From positions 38,741 through 102,740 of the forward strand of contig NZ_LGKP01000010.1 of the NCBI RefSeq assembly GCF_001306135.1: DNA of 64,000 nucleotides. Reading direction: 5' to 3'. Both the position numbers and the translations under genes were made by a program. This stretch comes from Herpetosiphon geysericola (GTDB taxonomy: Bacteria; Chloroflexota; Chloroflexia; Chloroflexales; Herpetosiphonaceae). The first letter of the stretch is position 1, and each line of letters begins with the position of its first letter. Positions 1 to 9,567 of the stretch are shown piece after piece. The notes under the pieces were generated by a model, which did not search any database, was not told the origin of the DNA, and was given only the letters and a program-made list of their open reading frames with translations.

Positions 1-283
1 GTTCTGGGGTGTTGATGAGCCAAATATTGCGGGTTGTAGCCGCGTGATAGAGCGCAGCGTAATGCTCAGGCTTGGGAATATAACCAACCCAAATTCCGGT
101 TTGTGGCTGCTCAAACACTGGCACATAGGCCAGCACAGCCTCAAAATCTGCCCATTGCTCAGGTTCGGGCGGTAGCGCATAAACCCGCAAGCCAAGCATG
201 CGGGCGGTTTCAGTAATTCGGTTGAGTTCGCGCGCATTGACAGTGTGCTGTTGGACGGTTGCTTCACTCAGAACAACCAACAT
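1..283 (-). CDS. Partial CDS, N-terminal ~94 residues, unknown (possibly ATP-grasp type)
   Basis: A leftward reading frame opens at an ATG at 281-283 and runs off the window edge without a stop. An AGGAG motif at 289-293 lies five bases upstream and overlaps the stop of the GNAT gene, so the two are probably cotranscribed. The visible part begins MLVVLSEATVQQH and ends near a WLINTPE motif. A start like this followed by an Asn-x-Pro-Glu strand is seen at the N-terminus of some ATP-grasp proteins, but the catalytic domain lies outside the window. The family guess is weak; the frame and ribosome-binding site are good. Confidence 0.6.
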   Translation of the reverse strand, partial: MLVVLSEATVQQHTVNARELNRITETARMLGLRVYALPPEPEQWADFEAVLAYVPVFEQPQTGIWVGYIPKPEHYAALYHAATTRNIWLINTPE

Positions 284-293
284 CGCTGCTCCT

Positions 294-701
294 TTATGCC
301 TTCTCTAGCCATTGACCAATCACCTGCGACATACCGGTAGTTTCTTCTTCGAAGCCCAATCGATGATAGAACGTTTGCTGATCGTCGGTAAATAAACAAA
401 CGTGTTGACCTTGCAAATCAGCCAAAATCTGCTTGACCAAACTGCTCGCAATACCTTGGCGGCGGTAATCGCTCTGCGTCCAGACATCGACGATATAGGC
501 GTTGCATACGCCATCGGATAATGCACGCGCCTTGCCGATAATCCGTTCGCCATCGAGCGCAAAACAGACGCTATAGCTGGCAGCAAACGAACGTTGATAT
601 TGCTCTGGCGTGCGCCCATTATCAAAATTATCAGCACCAAGCTCAGTTTTTAATCTGGCCCAATCGATGGCTTCTAAATCACGCTTGTAGTAAATTGGCA
701 T
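294..701 (-). CDS. GNAT family N-acetyltransferase
   Basis: A 135-residue protein, the size of a single GNAT domain. It shows the acetyl-CoA binding motif A as a beta strand (AYIVDVWT) followed by the RRQGIAS pyrophosphate loop and an amphipathic helix (SSLVKQIL), and near the C-terminus a YHRLGFEEE segment typical of the last strands. Such enzymes move an acetyl group from acetyl-CoA to an amine of a small molecule or protein; the acceptor cannot be told from sequence. It lies just upstream of the edge-truncated leftward gene, whose ribosome-binding site overlaps its stop. Confidence 0.85.
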   Translation of the reverse strand: MPIYYKRDLEAIDWARLKTELGADNFDNGRTPEQYQRSFAASYSVCFALDGERIIGKARALSDGVCNAYIVDVWTQSDYRRQGIASSLVKQILADLQGQHVCLFTDDQQTFYHRLGFEEETTGMSQVIGQWLEKA

Positions 702-1051
702 AGCACTCCCTCATCGAAGAACATAGAGCATAGAGCATAGAGCATAAGCGAAGTTCAGAGATCGGTCTCGGGAACGGGGGTTGGAATTTGTGGGGCAAAA
801 AAGGCTATAGGCTTTTGGCTATTGGGGCAATCAATCGGTGGTTCAATCTTGCAATGAGCGATGTTTAACGCAGAGGCGCAGAGAATGTGAGGGGTCAGAG
901 GGTAGAGATCAGAGGCTAGTGGCGGGATGATTCAAAATACTAACCCCTAAACCCTGCTACCAGATACCCGACCCCTGATCCCTTGCCCTTCGTGCTCTTC
1001 GTGGTTTCGTTATTTGCGTCTTGGGTTTCTATGTTCTATGCTCTATGTTCT
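702..1051. repeat. Intergenic spacer with dispersed short-word repeats
   Basis: No gene is evident. The spacer is made of short phrases that recur elsewhere in the window. These include tandem GAACATAGAGCATAG units near 717-750 and, inverted, near 1028-1050; the phrase TTAACGCAGAGGCGCAGAG near 862-880; a run of imperfect ACCCCTRAWCCC words near 940-985; and CTTCGTGCTCTTCGTGG near 989-1006. Only part of it could act as the leader of the GNAT gene. The origin of such arrays is unknown to me. Confidence 0.7.
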
Positions 1052-3040
1052 TTACGGATACTGCGACCAGCCTTGGTAGAGTTGACGGCCAAGCAGGCCT
1101 AGCTGAATTTCGTAGGCACTGCCAGCCAGCTCAGGATGATGCTCGAAGCGATTACGCTCGAAATATTGCACCAAAAAGCCTTTGCCTTGGGCCTCGTCGT
1201 ATTCCCAAAATGCTTCGCTGACTGGAAAACCATACAAAGCAATCCCGCCATTTTGCTCCCAATACGCTTTGAAGGGATAGCACAAACTATGGCCAGTTTC
1301 GACGAAATAACTACATTCAGCAGGTGGATTTTGGGCTGGCGGCAGGCTGCGCCAATCAACGCCGCTACGTTCGAGCGAACGCACTCCCAACAAACTGAGT
1401 TGCACCCGAAATTCAGGCTGGTTATTGGGGTGTAATTCAAAGCGGTTACGCTCAAAATATTGCACAATCGTTGGCATGCGGCCTGGGCCTGGCTCGGTCA
1501 ATTCGTCAGTTAATGGCAAGCCAAAGCGAGCCAAACCGCCATTTTGCTCCCAATAACTCAGGAAGCCACCAAGGATTGTATGCGGGGTTTCGTCGAAACT
1601 ACGGCCTTCGCCGCTGTAGCCGCCATATTCAACCCAAATTGGCATCCCACGCTGATCGGGCTGAATTTTGACCGTGCCCGTGTCGGTGTTAACAACGCGC
1701 AGCAGAGTTCCATCATACGCCCGCACTTGCACATGCTTGCAAGCGCAATTGATTTCGAGGTAAGGCGGCGATTGAGCTTCGTGAACCCACCACAAAATAT
1801 CAACTGAGCGATCGCCATTGCTCCAATGTTGCCAACCAAGCCCACCATCGTAGGGCAACGCATAATTTGCTTGCCAACTCAAGCCGCCCAAATTATGGGT
1901 CAGATGATAGTAGGCGCTATAGCTCGGCTTTCGAATCCGTTGATCATCAAAATTGAGCGGGTAGGTCCGCCGCAACATGCCAAAGTGAAATTGATTTTCA
2001 GTTGGGTCGTTGATCGGGCGGGTGTAATTCACATTATCGCCAGTATCGTTGCGGAAATCGTACCAAAAAATTTTCTCAACGCCTGGGTGGGTCATCGCCA
2101 GCAGATAGAAGCGTTGCAGCCATGCAGCTTGTTCAGCTTCATCAACAATTCCATCGCTTTCTGTCGACCAACCAACCTCGGTATACCAAATTGGCTTGCT
2201 GCCAAATTGGGCTAGCAGGGCATCGATTTCGGCGGCCTGTTCGCGATAGGTCTGAGTGCGATCGCGGCGCAATACCGGAACTTCGGGCGCATCTGGGCGG
2301 TAGGGGTGCAGGCCTAAAATATCAAACATCGGCCAAGCGCCAAGCTTATACAACCGTTGCAGATAATCGGGCGTGTCGTAGGCAAATTCGGGAATTTCGC
2401 TCCAAATATCGGCGACACCACCCAAGACAATTTTGGCCTCAGGGTCAGCGGCGCGAATTGCAGCGCTCGCAGTTTGCAGCACGCGCACAAAATCATCAAC
2501 GTTGTAGAGGCCGCTTTCATAGCCCGATGGCACCAAATTTGGCTCGTTCCAAACTTCCCAATATTTGATCTGGCCACGCTCACGGCCATAGCGGGCGACC
2601 GTTGCATACACATAATCGCCCCAATCGCTCAACCATTCTTCTGGATGCGGATTGCGGCCTTTGAACCAAGCGGGATTATAATCGAGCAAGCCCAAAACGT
2701 TGATGCCAGCTTCGGCCTGTAACTGAATTGCCCGATCATAATTGTAGAATTTTGAGCTATCGCCATCCCAGCGAAAGGGGCCATCTGGCTCAAACTGAAC
2801 CTGATCCCACCAAATTTCTTCGCGATTCCACTGAACACCAGCTTCGCGCATCAACCGAATCATGGTCGGCATTTCATCGGCGCGCACGCGGTTGCCCAAT
2901 GAGACCACCATGCCAAATGGCGTTGTTTTATCACCCCATGGAATCTCGGCAGCAGCGGCGGGAGTAGCGGGGTTGGCCAGCAAAAACGGTGTGACGACGA
3001 GCACCAGCGCCAGCACCAGAGGGAGCAAGCGTTTGTGCAT
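1052..3040 (-). CDS. Secreted clan GH-A glycoside hydrolase-like protein with C-terminal repeats
   Basis: The protein has 662 residues. Residues 1-31 form a signal peptide (basic start, long Leu/Val core, Ala-rich cleavage region), so it is exported. Residues ~38-380 look like a (beta/alpha)8 barrel of clan GH-A (GH39-like): WEVWNEPN places the acid/base Glu at 166 and YTEVGW places the nucleophile Glu at 288. After a beta-rich linker come two copies of a ~70-residue repeat (about 486-555 and 578-655), each with YWEQNGG, a F/YGxP turn and VQYFERNRFExHP. This repeat is common in secreted Chloroflexi proteins. Function is inferred as extracellular polysaccharide cleavage; the substrate is unknown. 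It is flanked by repeat-filled spacers and looks monocistronic. Confidence 0.8.
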   Translation of the reverse strand: MHKRLLPLVLALVLVVTPFLLANPATPAAAAEIPWGDKTTPFGMVVSLGNRVRADEMPTMIRLMREAGVQWNREEIWWDQVQFEPDGPFRWDGDSSKFYNYDRAIQLQAEAGINVLGLLDYNPAWFKGRNPHPEEWLSDWGDYVYATVARYGRERGQIKYWEVWNEPNLVPSGYESGLYNVDDFVRVLQTASAAIRAADPEAKIVLGGVADIWSEIPEFAYDTPDYLQRLYKLGAWPMFDILGLHPYRPDAPEVPVLRRDRTQTYREQAAEIDALLAQFGSKPIWYTEVGWSTESDGIVDEAEQAAWLQRFYLLAMTHPGVEKIFWYDFRNDTGDNVNYTRPINDPTENQFHFGMLRRTYPLNFDDQRIRKPSYSAYYHLTHNLGGLSWQANYALPYDGGLGWQHWSNGDRSVDILWWVHEAQSPPYLEINCACKHVQVRAYDGTLLRVVNTDTGTVKIQPDQRGMPIWVEYGGYSGEGRSFDETPHTILGGFLSYWEQNGGLARFGLPLTDELTEPGPGRMPTIVQYFERNRFELHPNNQPEFRVQLSLLGVRSLERSGVDWRSLPPAQNPPAECSYFVETGHSLCYPFKAYWEQNGGIALYGFPVSEAFWEYDEAQGKGFLVQYFERNRFEHHPELAGSAYEIQLGLLGRQLYQGWSQYP

Positions 3041-3512
3041 TGCAGTTTATCCCTTGTACAATCCATTGTTCATCTCAACGTTGCGTAGTGTACCATGCTT
3101 ACCTTGGTTTGCTGCTGATAAAAAGCTGAAAAGTTATCAAAGAACATAGAACAGAGAGCATAGAACATAGTAGAGGTTGGGATTTTAACGCAGAGGCGCA
3201 GAGCTAACGAAGGATGAAGGATGAGGGATGAGGGATGAAACGCAAAAGGCAAAATAAGAACATAGAACATAATTTTGATCTATGAAGGATTATGGGCTAT
3301 TAGAACAATAATCAAGCTAATCTGGGCAATCTGTGGCTAAAATAAAGGATGAGGGATAAAGGGTCTAGGGTTCAGGGATCAGGCTCTTGGCTTTGGGAAC
3401 AATAATCAAGCTAATCTGGGCAATCTTTGGCTAAAAAACTTAACCTTCGCGCTCTTCGCGTTCTTCGTGGTTTCCGTTCTTCGTGCTCTTCGTGTCCTTC
3501 GTGGATCAAAAA
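3041..3512. repeat. Intergenic spacer with dispersed short-word repeats
   Basis: No gene is evident. The same phrases recur as in the other spacers. AACATAGA units lie near 3144-3170 and 3260-3272, and TTAACGCAGAGGCGCAGAG near 3186-3204. GGATGAGGGATGA tandem words lie near 3211-3238. Two near-identical copies of an ATAATCAAGCTAATCTGGGC phrase lie near 3307 and 3401. An imperfect TTCGTG/CTTCGCG array runs near 3447-3505. Confidence 0.7.
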
Positions 3513-3878
3513 TTACGGCTCACTATAGCCCACAACCGCCAGCTCTGCTTGCTTGGGATCACTGCTGAAAATCAGGGTTGCGTTTTGCTCAGCATGGCCG
3601 GGCAACAGATCAAGCGTAACATTGCTTTGCTGATCATCTAAACTGCCAACTATTTCAACCGCTGCTGCTGCTTGATCGCCATCGTTGCGCACGGTTATTT
3701 CAAGATAAAACTGCTCGCCAACTTGGCGCACTTCGCCCATTGCAAGGCTAAATTGGGCTGGTTCGTCGCCTTCGGTGGCCCACAGCCAGCCAATCATGCC
3801 AACCAAACAGCTCAATAACAGAATTGAAATAATTAGCGAAACCCATTCGGCGGTTGTACGTGCTTGGCGTTTTTTCAT
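3513..3878 (-). CDS. TIGR02588-like small membrane-anchored protein
   Basis: A 121-residue protein with one N-terminal membrane segment (about 12-33) preceded by basic residues (MKKRQAR), then a soluble outer domain with a beta pattern (YLEITVRNDGDQAAAAVEIVGSL) resembling a CARDB or immunoglobulin-like fold. The start codon overlaps the stop of the upstream membrane gene by four bases (ATGA), with a GGGAGG ribosome site inside that gene. This size, topology and pairing match the TIGR02588 family, which travels with TIGR02587. The biochemical role is unknown; a two-subunit membrane complex is an inference from the coupling. Confidence 0.7.
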   Translation of the reverse strand: MKKRQARTTAEWVSLIISILLLSCLVGMIGWLWATEGDEPAQFSLAMGEVRQVGEQFYLEITVRNDGDQAAAAVEIVGSLDDQQSNVTLDLLPGHAEQNATLIFSSDPKQAELAVVGYSEP

Positions 3879-4702
3879 ACGGCTAACCTCCCTGCCGCGC
3901 CGCCAACCGTGGCAGGCAATCCCAAAACAATCGTGTAATCGATAATTTGCGCCAATGAGGTGCTGGCATCAATTTGGTTAAACACCCGCAACGTAACTAA
4001 GGCAAACACCAGCGAGATGATGTATGAAGCAATCGTTTCGCTAAGCGGCGATTGAAACAAGCCCCGATCCTGTTTACGTTGCTGATGGTCGCCAAACTCA
4101 GCTTGAAACACAATCACATACGAAATGAGCAATGAGGCCGCCATAATTAGCCAGAGCCACCATGGCGGCAACGAGGCGGCAATCACCCCAACTTCATCAG
4201 TTGGCGCAATCGAAAGCCCAACCACAGTCGCGCCAAGCATCGTCCCGCCTGCATCAACCAAGGTCGCATGCCAAAAACTTTGCTGCTCAACTTGCGCTTC
4301 ATCATCATCTTCGCGCCGCAACAAGCCATTGGCCATGCCTACGCCAATGGCGCAGGGCATGGTTTCCAAAATAACTTTGCCCAAAATCACATCATAGGCC
4401 AGATCAAAACTGACGCGCCGTAACACAATAAGGCTAAAACAGGCCACTAACGCACCCAGCGCCAAGGCTTCGATGCTATCGGCGAGCGAACGGCTCCAGG
4501 TTTCATCGCTATTGCGTCGAAAGCCAGTTGCCCGATTGAGCGCCACCAACGCGATATAGGTTAGGCCAAGATACAACAACATATGCAACGGCGTAAGATC
4601 GCTGCCAATATCCCACACTTCCATCGTGTAGAGCAACGGAATGCCAAACAAAAACGCGCCAGCTATTCCATTGAGTAAATCATCAAACTCACGCCGCCAC
4701 AT
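3875..4702 (-). CDS. TIGR02587 family integral membrane protein
   Basis: A 275-residue protein with about seven hydrophobic segments. The N-terminus MWRREFDDLLNGIAGAFLFG, followed by PLLYTMEVWDIG, fits the TIGR02587 family of uncharacterised bacterial membrane proteins. A conserved mid-region (ILGKVILETMPCAIGVGMA) and a C-terminal glycine-rich helix (LPATVGGAAGRLAV) are visible. A TAGGAA ribosome site precedes the ATG. The gene is translationally coupled to the TIGR02588-like gene downstream and lies nine bases from the end of the ThyX-like gene, so all three may share a transcript. No known activity. Confidence 0.75.
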   Translation of the reverse strand: MWRREFDDLLNGIAGAFLFGIPLLYTMEVWDIGSDLTPLHMLLYLGLTYIALVALNRATGFRRNSDETWSRSLADSIEALALGALVACFSLIVLRRVSFDLAYDVILGKVILETMPCAIGVGMANGLLRREDDDEAQVEQQSFWHATLVDAGGTMLGATVVGLSIAPTDEVGVIAASLPPWWLWLIMAASLLISYVIVFQAEFGDHQQRKQDRGLFQSPLSETIASYIISLVFALVTLRVFNQIDASTSLAQIIDYTIVLGLPATVGGAAGRLAV

Positions 4703-4711
4703 ACTTGATTC

Positions 4712-6328
4712 CTATCGTTGACGCTCGGCCAATTTTTGGTCGAGGCGTTGTTCTGCTGCCAAACGCTCCAAGGCATGCTCGCCCAAATCGACAAATTGCA
4801 TGCCTTCGATCAGGCTTGGATGGACTTTTTGCAAGGCTAAGTACATCTGTTGGGCAATCGCGCGATAGCTTGGGTGGCCTTGCGGCGCGGCGCGTAGCTC
4901 AATTAAATGGTAGGCTTCGCGCAAATTCAAGCGAAAACGCCAACGAATGCGATAGGCAAACGGCACCAGATATTGGGCTGCTTCAGGCAAATCGGCCTCG
5001 ATGGTTTGTACTGCTGCTGCCGCTTGATCGAGCGCCGTGCAATAGGCCTCGGCAACGCCAGCGGCCTCAAGCTCAGGCGCAACTGCATAGCCATGCACCA
5101 CGCTATAGCGCTGACGCTCTTGGGTCAAAATCCGATGGCGCTGCAAATCGCGATAAGCGCCAATATCAGCCAGAAAATCAAAGGTATAGTAGGTTTCTTC
5201 GAAGGCGCGGCCTGGGCGATGGAAACGCGAGCCACGTTCGCCAACGTAGGCGCGCAGAATCGCAATCCGCTGATCAGTTGGCAAATTTCGTGCCCAGCCT
5301 TGCAGGCTTTCCAAGGGCTGGTTGCTGTGCGGATAGAGAATCGCTGCCACAACTTTGGCCTCTGCATCAGGATCAAATTCAACTAAAGTGACGCTTTGCT
5401 GATTGGAACTAGCTAGAATTTCGGGTCTAAACGCTGCGCCTGATTGACGCATTGTGGCGAGATACTGGCTGTAGGCAGCGCCACGCGCAGTTTTGGCGCG
5501 TTTCACAAATGAAGGAATGAGTTGATCAAGCTCATGTTGCAAATTAACGCCAACATTGCGTACCTCGCTATGCTCAGAGCTAGCTAGTTTGGTCAGCAAA
5601 TATTCATACGCCCGACCGTTGCCGAACAAGCCAACATTGGTGAGCGTGGCCATTGGCAGCAATCCACGCAATAAATCAAGCGCTTTGGCCCGCGTGGCGC
5701 TAGCATAGGCTCGTTCGCTGGTTTTGGCATCGCGTGGCGTAGCGCTTTGGACCCACGCTTGCACAGGATCGATCAAATTGCGATAGGTATCGAATAGACG
5801 ATCAAGGGTTTGTTCATAGAGCGTGGCGTGGGATGATTGCATAATTTCCGCCACCCGATAATAGCGATATTTGCCAGCCACTTGGCGATCGAATGGTACA
5901 TAGCGCGTCGATTTCTCCAGCGGATCAAGGCCCAAGCGACTATCTTCGAGCGCTTTGGCGACGATATTGCTCACGCCTTCGCAAGCCACGTGCGCTCCGC
6001 CCAATTCGGCAACCGAATCGTCACCATAGCCGAGCAACACCCGTTCGTAGAAAGCTTCGGCCTGTTTGGTTGCCACCAATTGATCGTTGCCATTGCTGGC
6101 GGCATGGCCCACAATCGCCTGAAACCCAGCCTCTGGCGCTTGAATAAATTCATCAAACAACATGCGGCGCAAGCTCTTATCGCTACGGCTGTAGCGCGAG
6201 AACAAGGCACCTTTGACAACTTCTGGGAGGTTGCGCAAGCCAAAAATTGGCTGATCGAGGTTGGTGACAAACGGTGCTAGAATCGCCTGTTCTTCAGCGG
6301 TAAATGTATCGCCCCAAGGGTCGTGCAT
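4712..6328 (-). CDS. Duplicated ThyX-like protein (FAD-dependent thymidylate synthase family)
   Basis: The ATG at 6326-6328 is chosen over one ten codons upstream because CTGGAG sits seven bases before it (6335-6341), giving 538 residues. ThyX enzymes are normally about 220-260 residues. Here two related halves follow each other. The first has GYGDDSVAELGGAHVACEG and then SRLGLDPLEKSTRY, a degenerate version of the ThyX signature RHRxxSxNExSxRY. The second has QRHRILTQERQRY at about residues 396-408, then IRWRFRLNLREAYHLIELR, like the ThyX C-terminal region. ThyX makes dTMP from dUMP with FAD and methylene-tetrahydrofolate. Whether this long form is catalytic is uncertain, because neither half keeps the full signature. 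Confidence 0.75.
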   Translation of the reverse strand: MHDPWGDTFTAEEQAILAPFVTNLDQPIFGLRNLPEVVKGALFSRYSRSDKSLRRMLFDEFIQAPEAGFQAIVGHAASNGNDQLVATKQAEAFYERVLLGYGDDSVAELGGAHVACEGVSNIVAKALEDSRLGLDPLEKSTRYVPFDRQVAGKYRYYRVAEIMQSSHATLYEQTLDRLFDTYRNLIDPVQAWVQSATPRDAKTSERAYASATRAKALDLLRGLLPMATLTNVGLFGNGRAYEYLLTKLASSEHSEVRNVGVNLQHELDQLIPSFVKRAKTARGAAYSQYLATMRQSGAAFRPEILASSNQQSVTLVEFDPDAEAKVVAAILYPHSNQPLESLQGWARNLPTDQRIAILRAYVGERGSRFHRPGRAFEETYYTFDFLADIGAYRDLQRHRILTQERQRYSVVHGYAVAPELEAAGVAEAYCTALDQAAAAVQTIEADLPEAAQYLVPFAYRIRWRFRLNLREAYHLIELRAAPQGHPSYRAIAQQMYLALQKVHPSLIEGMQFVDLGEHALERLAAEQRLDQKLAERQR

Positions 6329-6358
6329 AAGAATTCTCCAGTAGATTATTTGTTTCAT

Positions 6359-6696
6359 TCAAACTTGGCTATTTTATCCTGAGATGGGAGAGTTGATTCC
6401 GAGGATAGCTACTAGGGTGGATAGATCAAGATGGTTTTGATGTGGTTTAAGTGGCTATTATGAGGATTTTAAGTGATGCAAGTATTAATTCACCACCCTT
6501 CCGTCCCTCCGCTGGAGGGAGACGCAGGGGTTTTCAGCCCCTGCACCCCCTAATATTTGTCTGCTGGATTGTTATTATGGTTCTGTTTCCCATGCTTCGT
6601 GCAATTCGTGCAATTCGTGGCGAAAAGAATCCAGCCTTCGTGATCTTCGCGTCCTTCGCGGTTTCATCCTTCGGGTAACTTCGTGACCTTCGTGGA
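6359..6696. other. Intergenic spacer between ThyX-like and RlmM-like genes
   Basis: No gene is evident. It holds one copy of the double-hairpin element (6494-6550) and, from about 6598 to 6696, an imperfect array of CTTCGTG/CTTCGCG words running up to the end of the next leftward gene. Confidence 0.6.
6494..6550. repeat. Double-hairpin intergenic element, copy 1
   Basis: Two consecutive inverted repeats lie within a 57-bp unit. Stem 1 is CCCTCC/GGAGGG (6505-6510 and 6514-6519) with a 3-base loop. Stem 2 is GCAGGGG/CCCCTGC (6524-6530 and 6538-6544) with a 7-base loop. The flanks CACCCTTCCGTCC and CACCCCC are shared with the copy at 9568-9624, in which both stems have changed together and kept their pairing. 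It resembles a REP-like or non-autonomous element, or a structured transcript. Confidence 0.7.
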
Positions 6697-7761
6697 TCAA
6701 TCTCGTGGCGGCTGATCGACTTTGGGGCGTTTTTCGTGTTTTTTGCGCAGCACAGCGGTCACTTCCGAGCGATTATGGAACAGTTGGCGGGCACCAATCA
6801 CCCAATAGGCGGTGCGCAAAATACTCAGCGAGTGATAGGCAATTTGGGCGCTGTGTTCGTGGGGCAATTTGAGCGTCACCACCGCCAAGCCATCGTTGGT
6901 CAAGGCATTGGCAGCATCAACCATCAGCCACGCCGAATCGCGAGCATCAATCCGCATATCATTGACGATCACGGTAAAACGCTCTTGGGTTGGCAAAAAG
7001 CGTTGGGCCAAGGTTTGTAAATGGCGCACACCTTGATCGTAGCGCAAGCTGGGGTGCAAATCGGCTGGGTCAATCGCGACAACTGGCAAGCCAGCACGGC
7101 GCAAAATCCGCGTCCAGCCGCCAGGTGCAGCCCCCAAATCCAAGGCTTGGCCATGATCAGGCCAATCGATATTGAATAAGGCTTGGGCTTCGAGCAACTT
7201 AAATTCAGCACGACTTAATTGGCCTTGTTCGCGAGCAAAGCGATGTGCACCACCAGCCCATGCAGAGCGATTGAATTCAACGCTCGAAACGCCGAGATAG
7301 GCCCGATCCATGCTCAAGGCAACCGAAAGCACACCCTGTGGGTTGCGCACATCCAAGGGCAAGCCGCTCACTTGCGAAACAGCTTCTGCCAAGGCTTGGT
7401 TGATTTCAAAACGAGTTAATTTCACATGCTCATCAAGCAAGCGGGTTTGCACCGCAAACGGTTTGCGAGCTGGCAAATGCGGCGCAAGATTCAACGCCAC
7501 TTGAGTCAAGCGCTCCAAATCATCGGGCGTGCCTTCGAGCACGACTTCGCGATGAACTGGCGCAATATGGCGGATAAAAACTGCTGGCCGTTTGGCCAAG
7601 GTTGCTTGCCATTCAGCTAAAGGCTGCTCTAGCTCAACCAAGGCGACCTCAGGTGCAAGCCGCTGAACAGCAATTCCAAATTTGCCAAAACGAATTTCTT
7701 CTATGGCTGCCTCAAGCATTTCAGGCGCAGCACTAATTAACACACGATAGGTATCAAGCAC
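6697..7761 (-). CDS. RlmM-like SAM-dependent rRNA 2'-O-methyltransferase
   Basis: The GTG at 7759-7761 is preferred because AGGGGA (7769-7774) lies seven bases upstream; a TTG ten codons earlier falls in a run of AAGGCAA repeats. The 354-residue product has an N-terminal region compatible with THUMP-like RNA binding and a C-terminal Rossmann methyltransferase of the FtsJ type. Motif I is LDLGAAPGGWTRIL, and VIVNDMRIDA gives the catalytic-region Asp. The late KLPHEH segment offers the Lys of the K-D-K-E set. E. coli RlmM (366 residues) methylates C2498 of 23S rRNA with this layout. The exact nucleotide here is inferred, not shown. Confidence 0.78.
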   Translation of the reverse strand: MLDTYRVLISAAPEMLEAAIEEIRFGKFGIAVQRLAPEVALVELEQPLAEWQATLAKRPAVFIRHIAPVHREVVLEGTPDDLERLTQVALNLAPHLPARKPFAVQTRLLDEHVKLTRFEINQALAEAVSQVSGLPLDVRNPQGVLSVALSMDRAYLGVSSVEFNRSAWAGGAHRFAREQGQLSRAEFKLLEAQALFNIDWPDHGQALDLGAAPGGWTRILRRAGLPVVAIDPADLHPSLRYDQGVRHLQTLAQRFLPTQERFTVIVNDMRIDARDSAWLMVDAANALTNDGLAVVTLKLPHEHSAQIAYHSLSILRTAYWVIGARQLFHNRSEVTAVLRKKHEKRPKVDQPPRD

Positions 7762-7934
7762 AAAAAAGTCCCCTAGAAAGGCAAAAGGCAAAAGGCAAAG
7801 GGCAAAAATTACGTGTTGCAGCCCAGCCTATTTCGCCTACATACCTTGATACATTAATTCCAAAGCATTCTAAATCCAGAAATACAGCGGCGTATCGATA
7901 AACTATTTTGATTTTTGCCTTCTGAATTCTGACT

Positions 7935-9026
7935 TTAATAAAGGTTTATCGGGCTGGTTGGCGATGGAATTGCTGCCAATTGGCCACAGGCGGCGGCAAT
8001 TTCAACTCCGCGTTCAACCCGCACCGTACACGAAATGCCTGCCGCTTGCACCACCCGCTGAAATGCCGTTACTCGCTCGCGATGCGAACGCGTCAAGGGC
8101 GTACCAGGTATCGGATTCCACGGAATCAAATTGACATGGCAGAGCATGCCCTTGACCAAACTAGCCAGTTGGGCCGCAAGCTCAGGCGTATCGTTTTTAT
8201 CGTCGAGCAGCACATATTCAAACGACACTCGGCGATGCGTTTTATCGGTGTAATAGCGAATCGAATCCATCAAATCGCTAATATCAAAGCGATCGTTGAC
8301 TGGCATAAGTTCGCTGCGCAATTGATCGTTGGGCGCGTGCAACGAAACTGCCAAATTAACTTGCAAGGCTTCGTCGGCCAATTGGCGAATGCCTTTGACC
8401 AAGCCCACCGTCGAAACCGTCATATTGCGCGCACCAAGATTAAAGCCCTGTTTATCGTTGAGCCGCTCAACCGCCGCCCACCAGCGGTCGTAATTGGCAA
8501 ATGGCTCACCCATGCCCATAAACACCAAGTTGGTGATATGGTCGGGCACTGGCCCGCCATGGCGTTTGGCAATCGCAGCGCCTTCAGTGCGCAGATAGCG
8601 CTCGAAATACAGCACCTGCTCCATAATCTCGCCACTGGAGATATTGCGCAACAAGCCTAGCTTGCCAGTAGCGCAAAAAACGCAGCCCATGGCACAACCA
8701 GCTTGGGTCGAAACACAAATTGTCGCCCGATCAGGCGGGTAGATCATCAGCACGGTTTCAATCACCGCATTGCCTGGACAACGCCAAAGCACTTTGCGGG
8801 TCAAGCCATCGTCAGTCGTTTGTTCGCGCACCAATTCAAGACCGCCAATTTGAAATTTGGCCGCCAATTGTTCGCGCAAAGCCGCCGATAAATCGGTCAT
8901 GGCAGCAAAATCGTTGGCTAATTTTTTATATAAATGGGCATAAATTTGGCGCGCGCGAAAGGCTGGTTGGCCTAGTTCAGTCAATTGCGCAGTCAAGCCC
9001 TGCAAATCAAGATCGTAAATATTCAT
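7935..9026 (-). CDS. rlmN: 23S rRNA (adenine-2503-C2)-methyltransferase RlmN
   Basis: The start is placed at the ATG at 9024-9026 ([10 protein letters not shown]) because GAGGAA lies four bases upstream; this gives 363 residues, normal for RlmN. The radical-SAM cluster motif is [17 protein letters not shown] is the SAM-binding glycine stretch. [28 protein letters not shown] and [10 protein letters not shown] are strongly conserved family blocks. The C-terminal [16 protein letters not shown] holds the mechanistic cysteine that takes part in methyl transfer. The enzyme methylates C2 of A2503 in 23S rRNA, and in many bacteria A37 of some tRNAs. It lies downstream of the long repeat spacer and is probably monocistronic. 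Confidence 0.95.
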   Translation of the reverse strand: MNIYDLDLQGLTAQLTELGQPAFRARQIYAHLYKKLANDFAAMTDLSAALREQLAAKFQIGGLELVREQTTDDGLTRKVLWRCPGNAVIETVLMIYPPDRATICVSTQAGCAMGCVFCATGKLGLLRNISSGEIMEQVLYFERYLRTEGAAIAKRHGGPVPDHITNLVFMGMGEPFANYDRWWAAVERLNDKQGFNLGARNMTVSTVGLVKGIRQLADEALQVNLAVSLHAPNDQLRSELMPVNDRFDISDLMDSIRYYTDKTHRRVSFEYVLLDDKNDTPELAAQLASLVKGMLCHVNLIPWNPIPGTPLTRSHRERVTAFQRVVQAAGISCTVRVERGVEIAAACGQLAAIPSPTSPINLY

Positions 9027-9567
9027 GGGTTCCTCGTTTGTTACGCCCCATGATACCATCTTTCTTTATCGTGGGGATCGGGTTGAGGCACGAAGAACAC
9101 GAAGGGCACGAAGGACGGAAACCGCGAAGGGCGCGAAGATCACGAAGGCTGGATTCTTTTCGCCACAGATTCCACAGATTTGTTTGATTATGTTCTTCTT
9201 AGCCACGAATTGCACGAATTGCACGAATACTCATTCTTTAGCCACAGATTCCACAGATTTGTTTGATTCTTCTGTTCGATCCAATCCGCGTTCTGTTTTG
9301 CCATGGCATTTTCTGTCCCCTCATCCCTGAATCCTGACCCCTCACATCCCTCTGCGCTTCTGCGTTAAATTGCTCCACGAATTGCATGAAGATTATTTTT
9401 TTGCCACAGATTGGCACAGATTATTTTGATTATTCATTTACCATCGCTAAAAGCCCATAGCCTATAGCCTGATCCCCGACCCCTGATCCCCAAACCCTAT
9501 GCTCTATGTTCTATGCTCTATGTTCTATGTGTAATGGTTTATCACATTAACCACCATCGTTCTTTTC

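Noticed and set aside
702..1051. Possible CRISPR-like array in the repeat spacers
   Set aside because: Repeat words are of several kinds, overlap each other and have no unique spacers of constant length; no cas genes are near.
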